15,374 nucleotides of DNA from Chitinophagaceae bacterium (GTDB lineage: Bacteria > Bacteroidota > Bacteroidia > Chitinophagales > Chitinophagaceae), in contig DPFD01000172.1 in assembly GCA_003534175.1 (NCBI GenBank), positions 1 through 15,374 of the forward strand, written 5' to 3'. Of the stretch, positions 1 to 6,983 are shown one piece after another; the first letter of the stretch is position 1, and the number at the start of each line of letters is the position of its first letter. Below the pieces are notes generated by a model. The model worked only from the letters and a program-made list of their open reading frames with translations. It was not told where the DNA came from and searched no databases. The position numbers and the translations under genes are program-made.

Positions 1-416
1 TTCCTTTGCGCCCTTTGTGGTTAGATGATTTTTAAACCACGGAGGCCACAGAGATTAATAATTATAATTCAATTCAAACGTATGGCACAGAGGGCACGGA
101 GGGGTTCCCCGTTGCGTTCTTGGTGTGTCCTTCCTTTGCGCCCTTTGTGGTTAAATGATTTTTAAACCACGGAGGCCACAGAGATTAATAATTATAATTC
201 AATTCAAACGTAAGGCACAGAGGGCACGAAGGGATTCTCCTTTGCGTTCTTGGTGTACCTTTCCTTTGCGCCCTTTGTGGTTAGATGATTATTAACCACG
301 GAGGCCACGGAGATGAACAATTGTACTAACATTCATATCAATTGCACAGAGGGCACGGAGGATGTATTCTTTGTGGTCATTGTGTGCATTTCCATTGCGT
401 TCTTTGTGGTTAAATG
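1..416. repeat. Tandem array of a 130-bp unit with inverted boxes
   Basis: Units begin at 1, 131 and 261 with the same start, TTCCTTTGCGCCCTTTGTGG, and a fourth partial unit begins near 390. By my hand alignment units 1 and 2 differ at about 9 of 130 positions, nearly all in the last third. Unit 3 keeps the boxes but its AT-rich core has diverged. Each unit holds four related boxes, each about two 9-mers long. One reads CCTTTGCGCCCTTTGTGG, two read in the opposite sense (near AACCACGGAGGCCACAGAG and GCACAGAGGGCACGGAG), and one reads TTGCGTTCTTGGTGT. The first two pair as a hairpin across about 12 nt. The array reaches the left edge and may continue beyond it. I find no convincing gene in 1-555. 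It is most like a dispersed intergenic palindromic repeat; its function is unknown. Confidence 0.9.
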
Positions 417-429
417 TGTTTTCTTCCAA

Positions 430-487
430 GACGAGTCTCCTCGACCCAAACACAAATGAGGAGAAGAATATCAAAGAGTGACTCGTC
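430..487. repeat. Imperfect nested inverted repeat
   Basis: GACGAGTC at 430-437 is the exact reverse complement of GACTCGTC at 480-487. Inside it, TCTCCTC at 436-442 pairs with GAGGAGA at 458-464, with a 15-nt loop. The two stems share two bases on the left arm, so the fold would be an outer stem of about 6 bp, an inner stem of 7 bp and a large right-hand bulge. No T-tract follows, so it does not look like an intrinsic terminator. It lies between the 130-bp array and the ATP-grasp gene and could be a remnant of a palindromic mobile repeat or an RNA structure. The pairing is seen; the role is unknown. Confidence 0.5.
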
Positions 488-539
488 CTATTTAAACCCG
501 GAAAAAAAATACAATCGTGTACGCATGAAAAGTTCCCTG

Positions 540-547
540 TAAATTTG
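540..547 (+). promoter_or_regulatory. Candidate -7 promoter element (TAAATTTG)
   Basis: This is an exact match to the Bacteroidota -7 consensus TAnnTTTG, ending 8 nt before the ATG at 556. I see no good TTTG -33 element at the usual distance. If it is used, transcription would start within a few bases of the start codon and give a nearly leaderless mRNA. A chance match is possible in AT-rich DNA. Confidence 0.4.
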
Positions 548-555
548 CCAACCGC

Positions 556-1617
556 ATGAACTGGAAGCAAAGGATATATAGGCTAACCCACTGGGAAGAA
601 TGGCATTATCATGTAAAGTACATCCCGTTGCTACCCGTATGGCTGTGGTACATCCTCCGTGCCCGCAGCGTTTGGTTTTTTACCCCCGCCAATCCCACCC
701 TCACCTTTGGAGGAATGGACGGCGAAACCAAGGAGGAGATGTACACGCAGCTGCCCCCCGGCACTTACCCCAACAGCATATTCATTGATCCCGGGTTACC
801 GGAAAATCAACTGAAGGAATTATGGCAATCCAGCGGGCTCCGGTTTCCGGTGGCAGTGAAGCCCAATGTAGGCATGGGCGGTATGATGTTCCGTAAACTG
901 AAAAGCATGGAATCCCTGCTTCGCTACCATGCGTATATTGATCGCCGTTATGTAATCCAGGAGATGATTAACTACCCCATGGAAGTAGCGGTGTTTTATT
1001 ACCGGATGCCCAACCAGGAAAAAGGAACCGTGAGTGGGTTTATCAGCAAGGAAAAACCGGTAGTAGTGGGCGATGGAAAATCAACCTTGCAGCAGCTGGT
1101 ACAACAACACAAGGGTGTCCGTTTCATGGAAGCAGAAATGTTTATAAAACACCGAGAACACTGGACAACCATCATACCTAACGGTGAAGAATACACGCTT
1201 TTAGAAGTATCTAACCGCACGCAGGGAGGTAAAATGATCAGCCTGGCACATGAAATAGATGACAGGCTGGTATCGGTGATGGACTCGGTAAGCAGGTACA
1301 GCAATACTTTTTTCTATGGCCGGTATGATATTAAATGTGCCAGCATTGAGGCATTTAAATCTGGCCGCGATTTTTCAATCCTCGAATTCAACGGCTGTGG
1401 TTCAGGCGTACAGCATGTGTATGGCAACGGTTATTCCCTGTGGCAGGCCTGCAAAATGATTCTGCACCACTGGAACATGATGTTCCGAATATCCAGGTAC
1501 AACCATTCCAAAGGCATTCCTTACTGGAGTTTCATGAAAGGATATACGTTTCTACAGCACTCCAAAAAAGAACTCCGACATCTGAAAAAGCTCGACGCAG
1601 GTTTTAAAGAGGATTAA
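556..1617 (+). CDS. ATP-grasp family ligase-like protein (D-Ala--D-Ala ligase-like)
   Basis: This 353-residue protein carries ATP-grasp signatures in order. A lysine-containing strand and glycine-rich loop (VAVKPNVGMGG) lies at 99-109. VIQEMI at 133-138 fits the strand that contacts the adenine. GDGKSTL at 172-178 is a segment shared with cyanophycin-synthetase- and RimK-like enzymes. NRTQGG is at 220-225. The probable Mg-ATP ligands are D258 (in RYDIK) and E277/N279 (in LEFNG). ATP-grasp enzymes ligate a carboxylate to an amine or thiol through an acyl-phosphate; the substrate cannot be read here. The N-terminus (1-45) is rich in Trp, Tyr and Phe and could lie against the membrane, but I see no signal peptide. 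Related Bacteroidota proteins are often labelled D-alanine--D-alanine ligase, though the N-terminal half does not look like Ddl. No Shine-Dalgarno is visible; the next in-frame ATG is at residue 54, so 556 is the sensible start. The M48 gene follows after 88 nt. Confidence 0.85.
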   Translation: MNWKQRIYRLTHWEEWHYHVKYIPLLPVWLWYILRARSVWFFTPANPTLTFGGMDGETKEEMYTQLPPGTYPNSIFIDPGLPENQLKELWQSSGLRFPVAVKPNVGMGGMMFRKLKSMESLLRYHAYIDRRYVIQEMINYPMEVAVFYYRMPNQEKGTVSGFISKEKPVVVGDGKSTLQQLVQQHKGVRFMEAEMFIKHREHWTTIIPNGEEYTLLEVSNRTQGGKMISLAHEIDDRLVSVMDSVSRYSNTFFYGRYDIKCASIEAFKSGRDFSILEFNGCGSGVQHVYGNGYSLWQACKMILHHWNMMFRISRYNHSKGIPYWSFMKGYTFLQHSKKELRHLKKLDAGFKED

Positions 1618-1631
1618 CGGATGATTTATGG

Positions 1632-1661
1632 TTTACCGCTTCATTTTTGGTATTAATTTTG
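1632..1661 (+). promoter_or_regulatory. Candidate promoter for the M48 protease gene
   Basis: TAATTTTG at 1654-1661 matches the Bacteroidota -7 consensus TAnnTTTG exactly. TTTA at 1632-1635, 18 nt upstream, is a one-mismatch candidate for the -33 element TTTG. The start codon at 1706 would then have a leader of roughly 40 nt. Spacing and position are reasonable, but this is pattern matching only. Confidence 0.45.
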
Positions 1662-1705
1662 ACTAAGTTTATTGCATCAATCTTTCAAAACGTAAATCAA
1701 AGCGT

Positions 1706-3154
1706 ATGAGAAGTATTATCAGCCTGGTAGGGGTTGTTACGGCGGCTATGCTGATAACCACCGGTTGTTCAAAAAATCCGGTTACCGGAAAGAAACAGCT
1801 CACCTTTATGTCGGAACAGCAGGAAATTGCCCTGGGCAAGGAGGCTGATCCGCAGATCATTGCTCAATACGGTTTATACGAAGACAAAGTGCTTCAGGAT
1901 TTTATCAACGAAAAGGGAAAGGCGATGGCGGCTATTTCGCACCGGCCCAAACTGGAGTATAGTTTTAGAATTGTAGATTCAGATATCATCAACGCGTTTG
2001 CCGTACCGGGAGGATATGTATATTTCACCCGGGGCATTATGGCCCACTTCAATGATGAAGCTCAGTTTGCAGGTGTACTGGGGCACGAGATTGGCCACAT
2101 TACCGCCCGACATTCAGTTATTCAGCAGCGCAATGCCATGCTGGGAAATATCGGGCTGATTGCCGGTGTGGTAATTAAACCGGAGTTGGCACGTTTTGCC
2201 GAATCTGCATCGCAGGGCATGCAGTTGTTGTTCCTGAAATTTGGCCGCGATGATGAAAAACAAAGCGATGAACTGGGGGTTGAATATTCTTCCAAAATTG
2301 GATACGATGCCACCCACATGGCTGATTTTTTCACCACCCTCGACCGCCAAAGTGCCCGTGCCGGAGGCGGTAATCTCCCTGAATTTTTATCGACGCACCC
2401 CAACCCCGAGGGTCGGCACGATAACGTGCTGAAACTGGCTCAGGAATGGAAATCCAAAAACCCTACTACTACACTGTCTGTAAACCGCAACGCCTACCTG
2501 AAAAGAATTGATGGCATCGTGTATGGCCCCGATCCCCGCCAGGGTTTTCTGGAAAACAGTGTGTTCTATCATCCCGAATTAAAATTTCAGTGGAGTGTGC
2601 CCTCCGGATGGAGTTATCAGAATTCACCTACTATGGTGCAGCTTGCAGAAAAAAATGGAAAAGCTTTATTGCAACTTGCCATGGCGAAAGCGGCAAACCC
2701 GCGCGAAGCAGCACAAATGCTGGTAACCAATAACAACCTGCAGGTGCTGGACGCCCGTGCCACAACGGTACACGGACATCAGGCCTATATGATGGTGGCA
2801 GACGTACCTGCCACTCAGCAATCGCCTGCGTTGCGTATTCAAACCTATCACATCCAGAAAGATCAGTTGATTTATCAGTTGCTCGGTGTGGCTGCTTCCT
2901 CAGAGTTCTCTGCCTTTGTTTCTCAGTTCACACAATCCATGACCAGCTTCAGAACCCTCACCGATAACGAAAAAATAAACCGCAAGCCCGAGCGCGTGCG
3001 CATTAAAACAGTAACACAGGATTTAACCCTGGAGCAACTGTTACGCCAATACAATCAGCCCGCCGCGCGTTTTGAAGAGCTGGCTATCCTGAACGGTATG
3101 CAACTGAAAGACAAAGTATCGAAAGGTACCATGATTAAAACCGTTGGAAACTGA
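1706..3154 (+). CDS. M48 family zinc metalloprotease, lipoprotein (BepA/YfgC-like)
   Basis: This 482-residue protein is a periplasm-facing zinc protease likely to act in envelope protein quality control, by analogy with BepA/YfgC. The N-terminus is a lipoprotein signal ending in TTG-C21; the -3 residue is Thr rather than the usual Leu. NPVTGKKQL (24-32) is the family's usual lead-in after the lipid anchor. HEIGH at 127-131 supplies two zinc ligands and the catalytic Glu. E184 in the E-x-x-x-D pattern (184-188) is the likely third ligand. About 280-415 is a mixed region with no motif I recognise. The last 55 residues (about 428-482) form the LysM-like tail often seen in long M48 proteins. The stop overlaps by one base an ATG that is probably not used. 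DUF2911 follows 68 nt after the stop and may share the transcript. No key residue is missing. Confidence 0.93.
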   Translation: MRSIISLVGVVTAAMLITTGCSKNPVTGKKQLTFMSEQQEIALGKEADPQIIAQYGLYEDKVLQDFINEKGKAMAAISHRPKLEYSFRIVDSDIINAFAVPGGYVYFTRGIMAHFNDEAQFAGVLGHEIGHITARHSVIQQRNAMLGNIGLIAGVVIKPELARFAESASQGMQLLFLKFGRDDEKQSDELGVEYSSKIGYDATHMADFFTTLDRQSARAGGGNLPEFLSTHPNPEGRHDNVLKLAQEWKSKNPTTTLSVNRNAYLKRIDGIVYGPDPRQGFLENSVFYHPELKFQWSVPSGWSYQNSPTMVQLAEKNGKALLQLAMAKAANPREAAQMLVTNNNLQVLDARATTVHGHQAYMMVADVPATQQSPALRIQTYHIQKDQLIYQLLGVAASSEFSAFVSQFTQSMTSFRTLTDNEKINRKPERVRIKTVTQDLTLEQLLRQYNQPAARFEELAILNGMQLKDKVSKGTMIKTVGN

Positions 3155-3222
3155 TGCGGCTATTCGCGTTGCTTTTTGTATTTTTACAAACGCGGCATTT
3201 ATTGTATAAAAACTATTTCGAC

Positions 3223-3744
3223 ATGAAAAAACTATTAACGGTTCTGTGCATTTCAACCACTTTGTGGAGTGTGAACCAGGCTACCGCACAGGATAACCGG
3301 GTGAGTAAGCGTGTATCCGTAACCGAAACCCTCAGCAAAGGAACGAAAGTTACTATAGAGTATGGCCAACCTGCAGTGAAAGGCAGAACCATTGGGGTGG
3401 ATCTGGAACCGATTGACGGACAATTATGGCGTACCGGTGCCAATGAAGCTACCACTTTGGAAACCGATAAGCCCATCTTCATAATGAATCGCGAATTACC
3501 AGCAGGCAAATTCAGCCTGTTTACTCTTTTTGACGACCAGCTGGTAACAGTAATTTTCAATAAGGCATGGAACCAGTGGGGCACCAATCAGTACGATGCC
3601 TCGCAGGATGTGTTCCGCATTCGTGCTAAACTGAAACCGGAGGCACCATTTGCTGAACAATTACAGTTTACTATTCAACCCGAAGGAGGCATTGTAGTAT
3701 CCTGGGGCAATAAGCAGTTTCTTATTCCGCTACGCGAACAATAA
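3223..3744 (+). CDS. Secreted DUF2911 domain protein
   Basis: This is a 173-residue protein from the start chosen here. Residues 1-22 are a textbook signal peptide (Lys-Lys, hydrophobic core, ATA before the predicted cut), which is why 3223 is preferred over the in-frame ATG at 3154; that would add 23 residues in front of the signal and overlap the protease stop. The mature part is one DUF2911 domain. The hallmarks are YGQPAVKGR (47-55), LWRTGANEATTLE (68-80) and the LPAGKFSLF strand (92-100), followed by a predicted beta-rich C-terminal half. DUF2911 proteins are common in Bacteroidota and have no established biochemical function that I know of; they are exported and presumably periplasmic. 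The gene ends at a strong terminator, so it is the last gene of this + strand group. Confidence 0.92.
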   Translation: MKKLLTVLCISTTLWSVNQATAQDNRVSKRVSVTETLSKGTKVTIEYGQPAVKGRTIGVDLEPIDGQLWRTGANEATTLETDKPIFIMNRELPAGKFSLFTLFDDQLVTVIFNKAWNQWGTNQYDASQDVFRIRAKLKPEAPFAEQLQFTIQPEGGIVVSWGNKQFLIPLREQ

Positions 3745-3756
3745 CAAAAACGAAAT

Positions 3757-3791
3757 AAAAAAAACCGGAGCTGTACAGTTCCGGTTTTTTT
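3757..3791. terminator. Strong, probably bidirectional intrinsic terminator
   Basis: AAAACCGGA at 3761-3769 pairs with TCCGGTTTT at 3780-3788. The inner bases continue the palindrome (GCTGTACAGT), with one G-T wobble, down to a GTAC loop. An A-run lies on the left (3757-3764) and a T-run on the right (3785-3791), so the hairpin has a U-tract on either strand. It lies between the end of the + strand DUF2911 gene and the ends of the - strand genes and can terminate both. Confidence 0.9.
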
Positions 3792-3828
3792 GTGCAGGGG
3801 ATTGACTGAAGTACTGAGGAAGGTTACA

Positions 3829-3945
3829 TCAACAGGCGTCCAGCAACCACCATATTAGCAAAAAGATAATCACAGTACTCAGGCAACCACCGCCTAGTTT
3901 TTTAGCACCATACCCGGCAATCAGGGCTTTAAGGAGTTTGTTCAT
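3829..3945 (-). CDS. Small single-pass membrane protein, 38 aa
   Basis: The - strand ORF has an ATG at 3945 and a TGA at 3829-3831. It encodes 38 residues: a basic start (MNKLLKALIAGYGAKK), a glycine-rich turn with one Cys (LGGGC, 17-21), and a hydrophobic helix (about 22-35) with two Trp before DAC at the end. The order basic segment, Gly-rich hinge, membrane span is protein-like rather than random, and the peptide resembles tiny membrane proteins I associate with Bacteroidota, though I cannot confirm homology. It starts 33 nt after the DUF4139 stop on the same strand and ends before the shared terminator, so cotranscription is likely. A -7 element (3971-3978) could also give it its own promoter. 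Function unknown. Confidence 0.7.
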   Translation of the reverse strand: MNKLLKALIAGYGAKKLGGGCLSTVIIFLLIWWLLDAC

Positions 3946-3970
3946 AATCCATCGGTAAAAAAAACTGTGC

Positions 3971-3978
3971 CAAAATTA
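3971..3978 (-). promoter_or_regulatory. Candidate -7 promoter element for the 38-aa gene
   Basis: On the - strand the sequence reads TAATTTTG, an exact TAnnTTTG match, 25 nt upstream of the small gene's ATG and just after the DUF4139 stop codon. I see no clear TTTG at -33. It would allow the small gene to be expressed apart from its upstream neighbour. Confidence 0.3.
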
Positions 3979-5607
3979 TTACCGTTGCCTCAATTCACGT
4001 ACTTTTTTTCCTGCCGGTATCTTCACCTGGTAACTAAATCGTATTTTTTGCGTAGCACCGGGTTCCAGTTCAAGTGTCCAGCTAAGCATACCGGTTTCAG
4101 CGTTTACAACAGCGCCGCCCGCATCTAATAGTTTTACCTGCACCTCCTTCTCCCGGCTCAGCGGAAACTGGTCGTGTACACTCAGGCTCACGGACTTGCT
4201 TTTGTTGTTCCGCACCGTTATTTCATAGGTGTAAGTGCTGGTTTGTATATCGTTTTTGGTGGAAACTGAGGTAAATTCCTTCACGGGCAATCGCGATACG
4301 GCAATACGTTTGTCTTTACCCAACGACAGCGACAGGGTGTCTGCTTCTATGTTCGGGTTGATGAAACTTTTACCCATGTACATATTGTCAATGATAATGT
4401 TGGATTCACCCGGCAACAGGTTCAGCGCATTCCATCCGGTGAGGTTTGCGGTAAAATAGGCATCGCTGTCCAGCTTGGGGATAGCCAGGTGCCGGTATTG
4501 GGCAGTTACTTTTTCATCTTTAATATTTATCGTATATGCCTTTCCGTTAGAAGGTATGTTGTACGGCAGGGTTATCTGATAAGAGACGTTGATAAGGTTT
4601 TCAGCCATGTTCGTGTAGGATGCTACGTTGGAAGGTTCACCTGATGCAGCCATATCTTTATCGTTGTACGACGGGCGCAATGCGGGAACACCCTCCGCCT
4701 TCGATTGCTCCATCATGGCGTATAATGGGGCCACATAAAACTGAAGATATGCCGGGTTCAGCACTGGCATCATACCGGAGAAAGAAGGATGCTGAGTAGT
4801 AAGGGTAAGCGGTACTCCTTCCCAGTCTATTCCCGTTTGTTGATGCACAGCTGCTTTGTAACCCAGCACAAAAGACTGGTCGAGCGTTTTCAGCCGCATA
4901 TCATACGTGGGAATCCACCCTGCATGTGGTGTAAAATAATGTACATCAAAGGAGGCGCTGGTTGCTACGGGAGCCATCACCTGCAACACCAAACGTCCGG
5001 TGCCTTTCGGCTGTGGGGCTGTGCGCCCGGGCTGTTGATTCAAACGCTGTTGCATAGCCGTGAGCTGTTCGTTTAACCGATCTCTCTTTAGCTGCTGGGC
5101 CCACGCGGCATTTTTCAGTTCCTTTAATTTTTGCAGATAGTATTCTGACAGGCGGATGAGTTCCGGACTCTGAATGTTTTTCTTATCCGGGGAGGTGAAA
5201 TTATTATCAACCAACGCACTAAGTTTTCTGAGTAGTTCTTCCTGCAACTGAATTTCATGTTGGGTGTCGGCAATCAGCCGGCGAATGTTGCGGATACTAT
5301 CTTCCAGTGGGGGATTGGATACCGGCTTCACTTCAGGGGTATAGATGCTGTGTTGCCACGACAGTATAGTAACCTGATCCGGACATCCCAAACGCAGTGA
5401 GGCTTCATCGAGTTGGTGCGACAACTGATCAATCACCACATACTGTAGTCCGGGTTTTAAAGCCACCCTAGCCTGGTGTTGCAACTCTGCGCCGGAAAGA
5501 TAATAAACCGCCACCTGTGATAAACGGGCACGGGTAAAAACGGAATCTTCTGCCGCCTGCGCAGCATGAACGAAAGAAAAGAACAATAGGGTTTGAAATA
5601 ATTTCAT
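3979..5607 (-). CDS. Secreted DUF4140/DUF4139 protein (mucoidy inhibitor MuiA-like)
   Basis: This 542-residue protein has a signal peptide at 1-18 (cut after AQA). An N-terminal beta domain (about 25-95) fits DUF4140: it contains VAVYYLSGAELQHQA and a hydrophobic strand near 54-60. A charged helical stretch with coiled-coil character (about 101-190) follows, then a Pro/Gly-rich hinge (192-204). From about 205 to the end is DUF4139, marked by GWIPTYDMR (230-238) and a series of beta strands ending in SYQVKIPAGKKV. This architecture is annotated as mucoidy inhibitor A family; the name comes from an effect on exopolysaccharide and the biochemistry is unknown to me. The protein is likely periplasmic or at the outer membrane. 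It is divergent from the lipoprotein gene at 5779, with 171 bp between, and is followed by the 38-aa membrane peptide. Length and domains look complete. Confidence 0.87.
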   Translation of the reverse strand: MKLFQTLLFFSFVHAAQAAEDSVFTRARLSQVAVYYLSGAELQHQARVALKPGLQYVVIDQLSHQLDEASLRLGCPDQVTILSWQHSIYTPEVKPVSNPPLEDSIRNIRRLIADTQHEIQLQEELLRKLSALVDNNFTSPDKKNIQSPELIRLSEYYLQKLKELKNAAWAQQLKRDRLNEQLTAMQQRLNQQPGRTAPQPKGTGRLVLQVMAPVATSASFDVHYFTPHAGWIPTYDMRLKTLDQSFVLGYKAAVHQQTGIDWEGVPLTLTTQHPSFSGMMPVLNPAYLQFYVAPLYAMMEQSKAEGVPALRPSYNDKDMAASGEPSNVASYTNMAENLINVSYQITLPYNIPSNGKAYTINIKDEKVTAQYRHLAIPKLDSDAYFTANLTGWNALNLLPGESNIIIDNMYMGKSFINPNIEADTLSLSLGKDKRIAVSRLPVKEFTSVSTKNDIQTSTYTYEITVRNNKSKSVSLSVHDQFPLSREKEVQVKLLDAGGAVVNAETGMLSWTLELEPGATQKIRFSYQVKIPAGKKVRELRQR

Positions 5608-5684
5608 AATGCATGTTTTAAGTAATCATCACAGATGTTGAATGCAGTTGGATTGCACAGGCTCCCAAACCATTTCGCTGTTAA

Positions 5685-5718
5685 TTTGGTGTTAACCTCA
5701 TTCCGTAGAATAAATTTG
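5685..5718 (+). promoter_or_regulatory. Candidate promoter for the lipoprotein gene
   Basis: TTTG at 5685-5688 and TAAATTTG at 5711-5718 match the Bacteroidota -33 and -7 elements, 22 nt apart, slightly wider than usual. The start codon at 5779 would have a leader of about 50-55 nt. It lies in the 171-bp divergent gap; I found no equivalent TAnnTTTG for the opposite DUF4139 gene. Confidence 0.5.
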
Positions 5719-5778
5719 GCGGATAAGTAAGGGGTGACAGTCCGTTGAAAGGTTTTATTTTGCAGCACACATCAGCGC

Positions 5779-6795
5779 ATGGTTAATAAACAGCATTCGG
5801 GTTACGGAAATAGGGGTTACAAACTTCGTATAGGCTATGCCGTAATACTTTTATTTGCTGTAGGGTTGATGTCCTGCAATGAACCGGATAAACTGATTCG
5901 TGTGGTGGATATGCCGCAATATGCCTCGGGTTCATCCATCGAAAGGTTTAATGACCGCCTGTATTTAATGGGCGATGATGCCGTGCAGGCAATGGTACTG
6001 AATCTGCAACTACAGGTAACCGATAGTATCTCGTTGTTTGAGGATACGGCACAGCGTATTCCCAAAAGCCGCAAAGCGGATATAGAGAGCGGAGGAGTTT
6101 TCTCTGATTCAACCCTGTTGTGGATGGGCTCCGGATCAAAGAAAAACCGAAACCGGGCCATCCTGTACCACCTCATTACACGTGATACACAACACCTGTC
6201 GCTGGATACTTTTTTTTATCGTTTATCGGTTGCCGGTATTCCATCGCTCAATATAGAAGGCATGGCCGTAACTCCTCAGCAGGTAATTCTGGCCAACCGG
6301 GGCAACGGCAATTCTCCCGTTAATCAACTCATATTTGTTCCACATCATTTCTGGAAACGGCAGGAACGGGCAGGCATCAGTGTGGTAAAAACCGGATTTC
6401 AGTCCACATCGGTGAAAAAGGATGGAGTAGAAGGTTTATCAGGACTTGCCTATTCCACACAGTACGACAGGCTTTTTGCCACGGTATCTACCGAAATCAG
6501 CGCTGACGGCGTGGAGGATGGAGTCATTGGAAACAGCTACCTGTGGATTTTTGATGATATATCCCCCAAAAGAACATTCACGGCACTGAATCCCTCAAAA
6601 GTCATTGCCCTGGCAGATATTGACCCGCGATTGAAACACCAGAAAATAGAGGCTGTTGCTTTGTTGGAAGAAAACAAACACTCTGTGCGCCTTGTCCTCA
6701 CAGCAGATAATGATGATGGAACCACCCGCCTGTTTGAAGTACAAATCAGTAACACACCTCCGGAACGAAAAGGAAGCAATTTCTGGGACTTGTAA
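5779..6795 (+). CDS. Lipoprotein with predicted beta-propeller fold (DUF6929-like, tentative)
   Basis: The 338-residue product has an unusually long, basic n-region (1-17), a hydrophobic core and a lipobox GLMS-C33, so it should be a lipid-anchored envelope protein. No alternative in-frame ATG sits before the hydrophobic core, so 5779 is kept. The rest is beta-rich, with repeated short motifs in which a Glu follows a hydrophobic residue: IEGMAV (159-164), VEGLSGLAY (217-225) and IEAVAL (290-295), then TADNDDG (308-314). This spacing fits a propeller of the phytase/esterase-like or DUF6929 kind, where such acidic residues may bind metal. I do not recognise a substrate, and the family name is tentative. 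It has its own candidate promoter; rho starts 188 nt after its stop and no terminator is seen between them. Confidence 0.75.
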   Translation: MVNKQHSGYGNRGYKLRIGYAVILLFAVGLMSCNEPDKLIRVVDMPQYASGSSIERFNDRLYLMGDDAVQAMVLNLQLQVTDSISLFEDTAQRIPKSRKADIESGGVFSDSTLLWMGSGSKKNRNRAILYHLITRDTQHLSLDTFFYRLSVAGIPSLNIEGMAVTPQQVILANRGNGNSPVNQLIFVPHHFWKRQERAGISVVKTGFQSTSVKKDGVEGLSGLAYSTQYDRLFATVSTEISADGVEDGVIGNSYLWIFDDISPKRTFTALNPSKVIALADIDPRLKHQKIEAVALLEENKHSVRLVLTADNDDGTTRLFEVQISNTPPERKGSNFWDL

Positions 6796-6836
6796 AAGAA
6801 ATTTTGCAAAAAAGTTCAATTTTTATCAAAACTGTT

Positions 6837-6844
6837 TAAATTTG
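6837..6844 (+). promoter_or_regulatory. Candidate -7 promoter element for rho
   Basis: TAAATTTG matches the consensus TAnnTTTG exactly and lies 139 nt before the rho ATG. The expected -33 position (about 6814-6817) reads GTTC, a weak match. If it is used, the rho mRNA would have a leader of roughly 130 nt, long for this genome and suggestive of leader-based control. Confidence 0.4.
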
Positions 6845-6983
6845 CTATGGAAACGCCTGCCAAAAGAGAAAAATCCAGTTTCTAAACAGTCCCTTCGTCA
6901 GGGTTTTCCCATCAGCAAAATTCACAACTTCAACGTTATTCACACTTCTTTTTCGTTTTTCAAAAACGCAGTTTAAAATTTTT

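Noticed and set aside
1..416. CRISPR array
   Set aside because: Units are 130 bp long with 93% identical full-length content, not short direct repeats with unique spacers, and no cas genes are nearby.
292..570. 92-residue open frame on the - strand
   Set aside because: It runs through the repeat array and across the start of the ATP-grasp gene; its sequence is translated repeat boxes and shows no domain-like pattern.
3165..3194. Hairpin after the M48 gene (CGCGTT/AACGCG with inner TGTA/TACA)
   Set aside because: The stems are short, separated by a six-base bulge, and no T-run follows, so I do not call it a terminator.
3154..3222. Earlier start for the DUF2911 gene
   Set aside because: It would place 23 residues before a well-formed signal peptide and overlap the protease stop; 3223 explains the protein better.
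6847..6885. 12-codon upstream frame in the rho leader
   Set aside because: Its ATG lies 2 nt after the -7 element, so it would probably precede the transcription start, and it has no ribosome-binding signal.
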